Source: CAZWRV01 sp964636325
Lineage (GTDB): Bacteria; Verrucomicrobiota; Lentisphaeria; Victivallales; GWF2-50-93
Length of the DNA stretch: 64,000 nt
Direction of reading: 5' to 3'
Assembly: GCA_964636325.1 (NCBI GenBank)
Contig: CAZWRV010000027.1
Coordinates: 1 to 64,000, forward strand
Each line of letters begins with the position of its first letter. The first letter of the stretch is position 1. Below the pieces are notes generated by a model. That model saw only the letters and a program-made list of their open reading frames with translations. It was not told where the DNA came from and made no database searches. Of the stretch, positions 33,415 to 41,619 are shown one piece after another. The position numbers and the translations under genes are program-made.

Positions 33415-33966
33415 CAGGACGAATCCTCGCTTTTCATCTTAATTGATTAAAAAAAACATGAAAACACTATAAAACAGAAACAATACTTTTCAAGTATGTT
33501 TTTATCACCTTCATGCAATTTCAGTTTGCCGATGCAGATTATTAGACATGGAATGTAATTTTGAACTGTTTTTATCTCCGGCATACCATACTTGAAGGAG
33601 TCATGGCGCATTTTGCCACTTGTGCATGGAAGCCAGTTGCCTTCAAGCAGCATTGCCGTTTTTTCAGATAGAATCGGCGCCGAAACCCAAGACTGCAGAT
33701 ATGCGCAAGGGCACTTCGCATTAGCCAAGCGATGGCATTACATAATTACGAGGTTACTTCTTGTTTTTTTTAAAGATTTTTCCATTTTCCGCGCTTGCAA
33801 AGTTCTTCTTTTGTTATAAAATCACTACGGCAAACAGGGAAGGAAACGGCGGATGCTGGCTTCTCTGAGTGTGTCACTCGACAAATACCGGTTCAGTGGT
33901 TAAAATCCTAAGGGAACGGTATTATAGTTAATTACAGTTCAACCTAAATGTGGAGGGAGAATTACG
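33415..33966. other. AT-rich interval without a supported gene
   Basis: About 550 bp are markedly AT-richer than the surroundings, with long A and T runs. An open frame of 93 codons on the minus strand (33447-33728) has low-complexity hydrophobic ends and no recognisable family, so I do not call it. The end of the interval carries the upstream region of the XRE-type gene, with GGAGGGAG as ribosome binding site. Confidence 0.5.
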
Positions 33967-34347
33967 ATGAAAATTCTAACGCCAGGCTTTCTGTCCGCCT
34001 TGAGGAAGGTCCGTGAAGACGTCGGGACCAACAGGGCGATTGCACTTCAGGCCGGCATTTCCGAAGTCCATGCGGCCAGGCTGCTCTCCGGCAGGATACA
34101 GCTTCTGAAGGACGACACCTACGAACGCCTTTATCCTATAGTCGAGAAATACATCGACAAGGACAAGGAGGCGAAGGAGAACAGCCAGCTGAGGGTAAGT
34201 GCCCTGGATGCCGGTTCGAAATACTGCCCCGCCGGAATAACAGACACTGAGCGCATGCTCATGAAATATTTCCGCTCGCTTTCCGACGACAAGAGAATCG
34301 AGCTCCTGTATAAGCTCAAGATCGAATCCGAAGAGGACGGGAAATAA
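33967..34347 (+). CDS. small XRE-like helix-turn-helix regulator
   Basis: This is a 126-aa protein with a strong GTGGAGGGAG ribosome binding site. Residues about 8-62 form a Cro/C1-like domain (NRAIALQAGISEVHAARLLSG, then TYERLYPIVEKYI). The second part is a helical region ending TERMLMKYFRSLSDDKRIELLYKL, which resembles the dimerisation tail of phage-type repressors. It is probably a DNA-binding regulator. It stands alone in an AT-rich stretch, suggesting acquired DNA or a decayed element. Its target is unknown. Confidence 0.7.
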   Translation: MKILTPGFLSALRKVREDVGTNRAIALQAGISEVHAARLLSGRIQLLKDDTYERLYPIVEKYIDKDKEAKENSQLRVSALDAGSKYCPAGITDTERMLMKYFRSLSDDKRIELLYKLKIESEEDGK

Positions 34348-34443
34348 CCTGCAACGCTCGGGCATGGGCCATTCCATAGACGCATACGGCCAAATATCAT
34401 ACTCACTTCCCGCGGATTTTTTTGTGCGGCATCAAGGGGCGCT

Positions 34444-35502
34444 TCAGTGGGTGAAAGCGTACACGAAGATGTTTATCCCCAGCCTTGTATAGAAGACATG
34501 CGCGAAATCGTTGATCTCGCGGCTCTGGTAGTATCTGAAGACGCGCCACTTCCCGTCGGGCTCCTCCACCCATGCGGGGAGCGCCTCCTGCTGGCAGTAG
34601 ACATATTCCTTGCGCCCGTCCTCCCTCTTCGCCTCGAATCGTTCGCCTGAATATGCGGCGGTCCTCAATCGTTCGGTAAGGCCTTCCGAGCCGCCCTCCC
34701 TTACTCTGAAGTTGATGCCCGTGAGCCATCTTCCGAGAGGGTCCTTCCCCCATCCCATCGCTATTATAGGTGATACGACCAGCGCGTCTCGCCCTTTCAC
34801 GTTCAATGCCAGAAGGGAATAGGTTCCCTCGGGCCATTTCTCTTGCACCACATAGTCGCGGACGCTGTCGGGCAGCCTGGATGCGTCGGGGAGGCCGCTG
34901 TAGAAGCTCTTGAAGAGTTCATGCGTCCTGCGCATGGGTTTGAAATCCTTGTCGGGAAAGACAGCTTTGAAGGCTTTCTCCAGTTCCGGGGTCACCTGCC
35001 AGTCGGCGTAGCTGTGATGCTGGCCGAAACGCAGATCCTTCCGGAGGAACTCGGCGTTGACGCCTGCGTCGATGAATATGAATCCGCCCCTTTCAAGATA
35101 GGCTTTGAGGTTCGCCTTCTCAAGATCGCTGAGGTTCCAGTCCTGCCGGTCGGCATAATTGACATATATGAAAGGATACCTGAAAATCTCGGGCGTCTCG
35201 AACGAGGAGATGATCACCGGCTGCGGGTCGAGCTTGAGCGTGGTCTTCCTGCCCAGTTCCTCCAGCAGGGAATTCAGCGCGTAGGGATAGTTCCTCAAAA
35301 TCGGCTCGCAGGCCACAAGCTGCGCGATCCTGTCCGGCTGGACTGCGGGAGCCTGAGGCTGGGCTTCGACATCCTTCTGGACTGAGGCACCATCATCCCC
35401 GTTCACGGACAGACCGGCGGCCGCAGAGAGGAATACGGCGGCGAGCAGCAAGACGATTTTAAGAGCAGATGCCGCATGCGTATCTCGCAGTTCTGCCGGC
35501 AT
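34444..35502 (-). CDS. DUF4159 domain exported protein
   Basis: This protein is 352 aa from ATG 35502, the start that gives a signal peptide (ASALKIVLLLAAVFLSAAAGLS); the longer frame runs through a repeat-like GC hairpin (35525-35554) and is rejected. The DUF4159 region covers about 110-350, with PFIYVNYADRQDWNLSDLEK, LERGGFIFIDAG, HELFKSFYSGLP and FAHVFYTRLGINIFVYA. DUF4159 proteins usually sit in MoxR/VWA clusters and have a class I glutamine amidotransferase-like fold without a known reaction. Here the gene is last in the same-strand run that includes that cluster. Its role is probably in the cell envelope. Confidence 0.85.
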   Translation of the reverse strand: MPAELRDTHAASALKIVLLLAAVFLSAAAGLSVNGDDGASVQKDVEAQPQAPAVQPDRIAQLVACEPILRNYPYALNSLLEELGRKTTLKLDPQPVIISSFETPEIFRYPFIYVNYADRQDWNLSDLEKANLKAYLERGGFIFIDAGVNAEFLRKDLRFGQHHSYADWQVTPELEKAFKAVFPDKDFKPMRRTHELFKSFYSGLPDASRLPDSVRDYVVQEKWPEGTYSLLALNVKGRDALVVSPIIAMGWGKDPLGRWLTGINFRVREGGSEGLTERLRTAAYSGERFEAKREDGRKEYVYCQQEALPAWVEEPDGKWRVFRYYQSREINDFAHVFYTRLGINIFVYAFTH

Positions 35503-35524
35503 GAAAAAAAACGATTGTGGGCGT

Positions 35525-35554
35525 AATCCTATTCCGCCGGACGGCGGGTGCTCC
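35525..35554 (-). repeat. GGCGGAATA hairpin block, relative of the element at 13177-13200
   Basis: On the minus strand the block reads GGAGCACCCGCCGTCCGGCGGAATAG, against GGAACACCCGCCGCACGACGGAATAT at 13178-13203. Its CCGCCG and CGGCGG arms can pair. It lies just upstream of the DUF4159 start and keeps the reading frame open, which explains the spurious N-terminal extension there. Confidence 0.5.
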
Positions 35555-35688
35555 TGGCTCCGAGAAGACGGTTGAGCTGAAGCTCCTCCCCTACCGCCCT
35601 GCCGGCTGATGGGAAAACGGCTAACGAGTTTCATGTGAGACATCTTAGAAAATCCCTTCCGTTCGGCACAAGGAGTATAAAAGTCGCA

Positions 35689-37698
35689 TCAATTGGCTAT
35701 TTGCATCCCCTTGCCCATAGGTTTTATGAATGACGCGTCAAAGACTGCGCCGCCTGCAAATTCGCCCTCGTCCGTCTTTCTTAAGTGGAGCAGAGAGCCG
35801 TCTGTGGCGAATCCGCTCTCCGCCTCGATTCTCTGGTCAAGCCGAGGAGTCCAATAAATCTCGTCTCGGGAATTGTCAGCCCATCCGATTTCCAGGCGTC
35901 TGCAGTTGATTCCGCCGGGAAACCTTTCGGCCTTTGCCGAGGGCGCAGGAGGATTCACTCCTGAAAACGGAATTATCAGGGTGGCGATTTCGGCCTCGAA
36001 TGCCGCCATAGGCTTCCATTCAACCACAAGCTGCGGCGCCGGAGCGCATCCCTTGTCGGTTGGAATCCATCCCCGCAGAGGATTTCTTTCCCCTGAATGG
36101 ATTGACAGCGATGCGCCATCGGGGAGCAGCGGGAAAAGCATCATGAGGTTCGCATCCGGATTCTTCGTCGCCGCGGTTTTCCGCGCCGTATCAAGATGCA
36201 CCGGACCTTCGTCGAACTGCCAGTTCATCTCCAGCGACGGTGCCGCCTCCGGCGGCTCCGGGATTGAAGCCGGAGACCTGCCGAACACGTCGAGTATCAG
36301 GATGAAGCGGTTTCTCGCCCAGAGCATCGTCCTCTGATGGCGTCCCCAAAGCCCGCGCCCCTTGCCCTTGTGGAACCACCACATGTATTCGCCGGGCCAG
36401 TATCCGCCTTCATATGTGGATGTAATAAGATCATATCCCGGGATGCTGAAGAAGCGCGTGCCGGACGGATTCGCCTCCGACTGGTTCCATCCGTTCAGGC
36501 TGAGGGTGTTATGGGCGCGCGTGGACTTGCCGTGCGGCCCCATCGGATCGGCCCCCTCATACGAGAGCCAGCCCGGATCGACGAGCAGCGGACGTCCCTT
36601 GACATGGATATGGACGCTGTTCCTGCTGAGATGAGTATGGCTGCCGCCCCACAGCGAGGCGTCGAAAACCAGATAGTCGGCATCGGTCGCCCAGGAACTC
36701 CGCAGCATCGCCTGGCCGGCATAAGGGAAGAACTGCGAAAGCGGCGGCAGTACGTCCGGAAGACCGGCCTTCGCCCTGAACGCCGCCCGGTCGGCCATTG
36801 CCTCGCACCTGTTATGGCCTGTTTTTGCGCCCTGGCTGTCATGAATTGCATTCCATCCGCCGCGCGGTGGAGTCGCCGCCGCCGAATAGTCGAACATCTT
36901 TGCCAAAACATCAGTTTCTACGGCGAGTCCGAGATCCGGGAAGGTTTTCGACAGCTTCCAGAACTTCTCCATCACCTTCGCCATCCAGTGATGGTAGCCG
37001 GGATTGCGCTCGACGTGGACTCCATCCGGCAGAATCTGCCTACGGAAGGAATCGTTAAGCACGGCCGCCGAGAACTCGCGGATCGTCCTCGCAAGCGGAA
37101 GGGGATCGAGCATTATCCCGCAGACCATAAGGGCGTCGGCGTTGGCGATCCTCCAGTTCCCGCCGCCGGCCATGTTGCGCATCAGGAATTCGAGCTGGAC
37201 GCATACGGAATCCAGCAATCTCGATATGAAAGCGTCGTCATATGCGGGACTGCGCATGAAGACCGGCAGCGTTCCGACCCAGCCTGGCCACTGCGTATTT
37301 CCCATCCTGATGCAGAGGTTGAGGACATTGTCATACGCCGCCAGCTTCCATCCCGGACCGGATGGGTGGGCGCGAATCCAGTCTTCAACGTAATCCCTGG
37401 CGGCAATCGCGTAACGCTCGTCTCCGGTCGCGGAATAAGCGGCGGCAAGCGGCCCCAGATGGAAGAAGCGGTTGAGCTGGGCGCGCCATTCCTGATGATC
37501 ATGCTCCGGGCCGTGCCACGCGATCCCGCTGCGGCCGATGCGGACGGGTGTAAGGCCGTTCGCCTCAAAGTCTATCACGCCGTCCAGTGCATTGTCCGCA
37601 ATCCGCAGGTTGCCTGAATCGGCGGCAGGTATCATGTCCCAGGCTTCGCCGATACGGACGAAGTTCTTCCGGATATCTTCCCTTGAAAGCTGCAGCAT
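35689..37698 (-). CDS. heparinase II/III-like protein
   Basis: This 669-aa protein has an alpha/alpha-toroid N-terminal half (about 1-330, for example GDERYAIAARDYVEDWIRAHP, NWRIANADALMVCGIM and DGVHVERNPGYHHWMAKVMEKF). A beta-sandwich half of the heparinase II/III family follows (LWGGSHTHLSRNSVHIHVKG, LLVDPGWLSYEG). The His and Tyr in HVERNPGYHHW and SHTHLSRNS are in the places of the lyase active site. No signal peptide is visible, which is unusual for an extracellular lyase, so it may act on imported oligosaccharide. The SD AGAGGAGG overlaps the edge of the 75-bp repeat. Uronate polysaccharides are the likely substrates, the exact one unknown. Confidence 0.88.
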   Translation of the reverse strand: MLQLSREDIRKNFVRIGEAWDMIPAADSGNLRIADNALDGVIDFEANGLTPVRIGRSGIAWHGPEHDHQEWRAQLNRFFHLGPLAAAYSATGDERYAIAARDYVEDWIRAHPSGPGWKLAAYDNVLNLCIRMGNTQWPGWVGTLPVFMRSPAYDDAFISRLLDSVCVQLEFLMRNMAGGGNWRIANADALMVCGIMLDPLPLARTIREFSAAVLNDSFRRQILPDGVHVERNPGYHHWMAKVMEKFWKLSKTFPDLGLAVETDVLAKMFDYSAAATPPRGGWNAIHDSQGAKTGHNRCEAMADRAAFRAKAGLPDVLPPLSQFFPYAGQAMLRSSWATDADYLVFDASLWGGSHTHLSRNSVHIHVKGRPLLVDPGWLSYEGADPMGPHGKSTRAHNTLSLNGWNQSEANPSGTRFFSIPGYDLITSTYEGGYWPGEYMWWFHKGKGRGLWGRHQRTMLWARNRFILILDVFGRSPASIPEPPEAAPSLEMNWQFDEGPVHLDTARKTAATKNPDANLMMLFPLLPDGASLSIHSGERNPLRGWIPTDKGCAPAPQLVVEWKPMAAFEAEIATLIIPFSGVNPPAPSAKAERFPGGINCRRLEIGWADNSRDEIYWTPRLDQRIEAESGFATDGSLLHLRKTDEGEFAGGAVFDASFIKPMGKGMQIAN

Positions 37699-37706
37699 AG
37701 TATTCC

Positions 37707-37781
37707 TCCTCTGAAACTCGACTCAAGCAACTCAGACATTCCTGTCTGCGGCATCGCAGGTAGGAATACCTGCGCCACTTT
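37707..37781. repeat. 75-bp double-hairpin interspersed repeat, copy 2
   Basis: It is identical to 11-85 at 71 of 75 positions, including both hairpins. It fills most of the 95-bp gap between the HEAT-repeat gene and the heparinase-like gene. Its minus-strand end TTTCAGAGGA forms part of the ribosome binding site of the latter. Confidence 0.85.
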
Positions 37782-37793
37782 AAAAACTGTCCG

Positions 37794-39338
37794 CTACCTG
37801 CCGTCGTCCTCGCGGAGCGGGCCGATCTGCCTTTTTTTCGGCTTTGCTTCGTTTATCCTTCCCTTTATTATCTCCGCCGTTTCATCTTCGGGATTCTTGG
37901 CGACGTAGTCTAGGAGTATCTTTTTCGCGTCAGTGGTGTTGATGGAGAGCAGTTCGTCGGCGGCGGCCGTACGTATCTGCGGGCTGCCATCCGAAAGTGA
38001 CATCTCAAGCGTCTCCATGTGGCCGGGAAATTTTCTCCTTGCGATTACATGGAGGGCGCTTTCGCGGACCGAGTCGTTCTCGTCCAGTATTAGTTCGTCG
38101 ACTACGGCCTGCGCCTTCTGCGGCGGGAGCGACCATGCGAAGTTCGCGAGCGCGCCGCGGACGTCGGCGTTGCGGTTCCTGATGATCTGGGCAAGCAGCT
38201 TGTCGTCTATGTCCTTCATCCTGAGTATGTTGTTAGCGGCTGCGGCCCTGACGTCACGGGACGGATCGTCCAGGAATTTCACGGTCTCCGCCGTGGGCAG
38301 TTCCTGTCCCTTCATCGAAATATACATAGCGGTCGCCGAAACCCTCACCGGCTCACGCGTATCGGACAGGAGCTTTTCAAATACAGGCATCGCCCTGTCC
38401 TCGCCTGCGGCCGGCAGGAACGAAATCATCTGCTTCGCCGACTGCACGTCGGTCGATGGATCCAGGAGTATCTCTACGATGTCGTCGAAGCGGTTCAGGT
38501 TCCTGGATATGAGAAGGGCGGTCGCGGCCTCGGCGCGGACCGGCCCGGACTTGTCGTCCAGCATCTTTACGAGGACTTTGACTCCCTCGCCTCCTGCGAA
38601 CTGGAACCTCAGGCTCTTCGCCAGGGCGAGGCGGACATCGGCGTCCTCGTCGCAGGCCAGATCATCAAGGCTGGAAACGACAAGCTCCGGCTTGTAGCGC
38701 ATCACCGTGTCGAGGGCCAGGAGGCGGACATCCTTCTCCTTGTCCTTCAGAAGGGGCGCGAGAAGTTCGGCGCCCACGTTCGGATGGAGGCTGCCGAAAT
38801 ACGCCACCATGTTTTTGCGGACTCCCGGGTCGGGGTCGGAAAAGGCCGCGCTTATCGTCTTTACAGCGGATGCGGGAAGAGCGCCTTTCTCCTTTGCGGG
38901 CCTGACAACAGTTCCGGATCCTGAAATCACCATGCCCGGCCTTGTCGCCATCGTCGCCTGGGGGATTGCCGCGGACGCGATCCTCCTTATGTGGACGTCC
39001 TCGTCAGCAAGCATGCCGAGTATAGGAAGAGCCGCCTCCTGAGGCACAATCATGTCCTCGATCAGCGAGACCAGCGCGCTCCTCCTGACGTCGGCGCTGC
39101 CGTCCTTCAGGCTACGGACAAGAGCGGTGCGCGCCTCTGGAACCTTGTATTTCCCGAGCAGCATCACCGCGGACTTCCTGGTCTCCGGCGACTGCGATTC
39201 CAAGTCCTTGAGGCATTTCGCTATCGTCTCCTCCTCCGACTCCGAGCGGAGCGGAGGAGAAGGTGCGGCCTTCGGTTCATCCGCGCCAATCACCTGCAAA
39301 ATCACCAGGAAGAAGATAAGTCCGGCGCAGACCATCAT
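37794..39338 (-). CDS. exported HEAT-repeat protein
   Basis: This protein is 514 aa from ATG 39338, with GGAGG five bases before it. A signal peptide (MMVCAGLIFFLVILQVIGA) is followed by about thirteen HEAT repeats of roughly 35 residues, with lines such as SPETRKSAVMLLGKYKVPEAR, SADVRRSALVSLIEDM, DEDADVRLALAKSL and SGPVRAEAATALL. It is a helical solenoid for protein contacts in the periplasm. Repeats cover almost the whole mature protein, and no catalytic domain is seen. It follows the second VWA gene by about 45 bp and may belong to that assembly. Confidence 0.88.
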   Translation of the reverse strand: MMVCAGLIFFLVILQVIGADEPKAAPSPPLRSESEEETIAKCLKDLESQSPETRKSAVMLLGKYKVPEARTALVRSLKDGSADVRRSALVSLIEDMIVPQEAALPILGMLADEDVHIRRIASAAIPQATMATRPGMVISGSGTVVRPAKEKGALPASAVKTISAAFSDPDPGVRKNMVAYFGSLHPNVGAELLAPLLKDKEKDVRLLALDTVMRYKPELVVSSLDDLACDEDADVRLALAKSLRFQFAGGEGVKVLVKMLDDKSGPVRAEAATALLISRNLNRFDDIVEILLDPSTDVQSAKQMISFLPAAGEDRAMPVFEKLLSDTREPVRVSATAMYISMKGQELPTAETVKFLDDPSRDVRAAAANNILRMKDIDDKLLAQIIRNRNADVRGALANFAWSLPPQKAQAVVDELILDENDSVRESALHVIARRKFPGHMETLEMSLSDGSPQIRTAAADELLSINTTDAKKILLDYVAKNPEDETAEIIKGRINEAKPKKRQIGPLREDDGR

Positions 39339-39384
39339 TTTTCCTCCGACACTCATCCGGTCACAGCTTGCTCATTGTTCATTG

Positions 39385-41559
39385 CTATTTAAGCCCTATC
39401 CTTCTCCTCATATACCATTCGGCCGCGAAAAATGCAAGCATCAGGGCCGGCAGGACGGCCATGTCGGCAAGGTGGAACTTGCTTCTTTTCACAGCGACGT
39501 TCTTCTTAAGCGGCAACGAGTTGGCCTTCCCCAGGTCCTTGTAGTGGACGAAGGTTCCGCCCGTGATCCTTGAGGCGTCCGCAAGAAGGTCGTCCCTGTA
39601 GGCGGTGTCGGTGTTCTCGCATCCCGCGGGGGCGGCGATGAATGAGCCGGCGGAGGAGATTTCCGAGCCGTCCCGGAACTTCGCGCGGACGGAGACCCTG
39701 TATTCGCCGGATACGGACGGGACGTATGCGTCGGAATATTCGCCGGGCCTGTCTGCGGAGAGCAGCAGCGGCATCTCGACGGCCGATCCGTCCGGGGCGG
39801 TCACCACGGCGGACAGGTCAGCGTCCACAGCCGGCCTGTAGTCGGCGTCGAGGACTTCGGCCTTGAGCCTGGCCTCCTCGTTGACCGGGAACTTGATTCC
39901 TTCCATGCCGAGCCTGATGCGTTTCTTCGCGCCTGAGGCGAGCCAGACGAGCAAGTTGTCCCACATCTGCGTGTAGCGTTCCATGTCCTCATCGCTGTCG
40001 AGATGCCAGCGCCAGTCCGAATCGATGCCTAGCCATGCCGTCCTGCCGCTACCATACTGCTGGACGCAGAGGACGGCCTGTCCTGTCCCGCGGACTTCCA
40101 GCGCTGTGCGCGCGCCGGGCTTCAGCTCGTCGGCGGTAAAACATGCCCTTCCTGCAGGGAGGAAGGGGCCTGGCATGGATCTCAAATTCTGGGTCTGCGC
40201 CTCAGGGAAGATGAACGGCGCCTTCACGTCGAGATAGGTCTTTTCCTGGGGGATCAGCATCGAAGACGCACGGACAGGGAGCAGGTTCTTGAATACGTCC
40301 GCCCCGCCTGCCGCTCCGGCCGTGAAAAGCACGCCCCCTCCCCTGCTCCCCGCAAACCCTTCAAGTATGTCTTTCTTGCCGGACTCGTCCATGAGTCCGC
40401 TGCGGAAGTCCGCGACGATGACGTCGTAGTCCATGTACAGGGAAGGATTTTTTGGGAAGCCCTTCTCGCCCTGCTTGATTCTCGCAGAAATCTTTTCGGT
40501 CCTGAACCATGAATCCTCGCCTGTCCGGATTAGGGCGTCCATCTCGAACTGCCTGCTGTCTGAAAGATGCATCTTGAGGAAGCGGTAGCCGGTTGAAATC
40601 CTGTCGCCGAGCCAGAGGATTCTGAAGACGGCCGGCTCGGCAACCAGCACCGACGCGAAATCGATGTCCGTCTCGGGCTTGACATCCTTCAATGCGCCGG
40701 GGCGCAGCTTGAGGAGATAAACGTGCCTGCCGGGCGTGGACGGGGTCACCGAGACCTTCGCCTCCGTCTCTCCGCGCGCCGCGGCCGAGACCCTGCCGGA
40801 AAAAACGATGTCCTTTCCCTCGTAGACGTCGAACTCGGCGTCGGCGTCCTCCTTGAATGAGTTTTTAATCTTCACGGGGATTTCCAATGCCTGCCCCTTC
40901 CTTCCTTCCAGCGGCTTTACTGGGCCGTGGACTGAAAGGTCGAAGTCCTCCCTCATCTCGCCGATGCCCACGCATGAGAGGGGAATGCCCGCCGCCGCCA
41001 TCTTCTTCGCGGCCTCGATGACGTTCGTCCCCGTGTTGGAATTGCCGTCCGACAGAAGGACGACGGCGGAGGGCCTTTCATATTCTTCGCCGGACGAGAG
41101 CGCGGCGAGGGTGTCGCCTATGGCCGTTCCGCCTGGCAGAATCCTTGCTTCTCCGCCGTAGAAGCGGACCGGCTTCTCGCTGAACAGATACTGTTCGAAG
41201 TGCTTCGCCCTGGTCCCCTCGAACCGGAGCAGCTCAGGGAGGCCCGCCTTGAGGATGCCGTTCAAGACACCAAGCCGGCTCTCACCGCCGCAGTCCTTGG
41301 CGGACATGCTCGCCGAGGCGTCAGCCAGAAAAAGCGCCCGGTAGTTCTCGGGATCCGGCTCGGTCCTTTCAATGAACGGATCCAGCAGCACTGCGCCGAG
41401 GAGGAAAATGCCAAGCGCCCTGAGCGACGCCAGCACGGCGATATAGCGCCGCCCGATCGACGGGCCGTAGCCCCGGTATGCACGGGCGGCGGTCACCAGC
41501 GCCGCAAGCACAGCCGCTGCGACAAGATATACGTTCAATGGTGTGTCAAATCCGAGCAT
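39385..41559 (-). CDS. membrane VWA-domain protein, glutamine-amidotransferase-like type
   Basis: This protein is 724 aa from ATG 41559 (GAGG six bases upstream). Two N-terminal membrane helices precede a von Willebrand A domain with the MIDAS line LADASASMS (first Asp about 80) and VVLLSDGNSNTGTN. A long Ig-like and Rossmann-like periplasmic section follows, in the arrangement of proteins annotated as class I glutamine amidotransferase-like (YDVIVADFRSG, GVLFTAGAAGG). One C-terminal helix (LADMAVLPALMLAFFAAEW) closes it. These proteins sit in MoxR/BatA clusters and are thought to be chaperone or envelope complexes. A GAATTC hairpin lies in the 60-bp gap upstream. Confidence 0.85.
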   Translation of the reverse strand: MLGFDTPLNVYLVAAAVLAALVTAARAYRGYGPSIGRRYIAVLASLRALGIFLLGAVLLDPFIERTEPDPENYRALFLADASASMSAKDCGGESRLGVLNGILKAGLPELLRFEGTRAKHFEQYLFSEKPVRFYGGEARILPGGTAIGDTLAALSSGEEYERPSAVVLLSDGNSNTGTNVIEAAKKMAAAGIPLSCVGIGEMREDFDLSVHGPVKPLEGRKGQALEIPVKIKNSFKEDADAEFDVYEGKDIVFSGRVSAAARGETEAKVSVTPSTPGRHVYLLKLRPGALKDVKPETDIDFASVLVAEPAVFRILWLGDRISTGYRFLKMHLSDSRQFEMDALIRTGEDSWFRTEKISARIKQGEKGFPKNPSLYMDYDVIVADFRSGLMDESGKKDILEGFAGSRGGGVLFTAGAAGGADVFKNLLPVRASSMLIPQEKTYLDVKAPFIFPEAQTQNLRSMPGPFLPAGRACFTADELKPGARTALEVRGTGQAVLCVQQYGSGRTAWLGIDSDWRWHLDSDEDMERYTQMWDNLLVWLASGAKKRIRLGMEGIKFPVNEEARLKAEVLDADYRPAVDADLSAVVTAPDGSAVEMPLLLSADRPGEYSDAYVPSVSGEYRVSVRAKFRDGSEISSAGSFIAAPAGCENTDTAYRDDLLADASRITGGTFVHYKDLGKANSLPLKKNVAVKRSKFHLADMAVLPALMLAFFAAEWYMRRRIGLK

Positions 41560-41590
41560 CAGTGCCTCATGCAAAATGCTTCATTTTAAA

Positions 41591-41619
41591 ATATGAATTC
41601 GCCACCGCCGAATTTATAT
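41591..41619. repeat. GAATTC-armed hairpin, degenerate short form
   Basis: ATATGAATTCG and CGAATTTATAT pair over 11 bp with one G-T pair and a 7-nt loop. It lies between the large coiled-coil gene and the second VWA gene, touching the stop codon of the former. Confidence 0.55.

Noticed and set aside
33447..33728. 93-codon open frame on the minus strand in the AT-rich interval
   Set aside because: Composition follows the AT-rich DNA, the ends are low-complexity, and no domain is recognised.
35503..35643. 47-residue N-terminal extension of the DUF4159 protein
   Set aside because: The extension is the translation of an intergenic hairpin block related to 13177-13200; the signal peptide begins at 35502.
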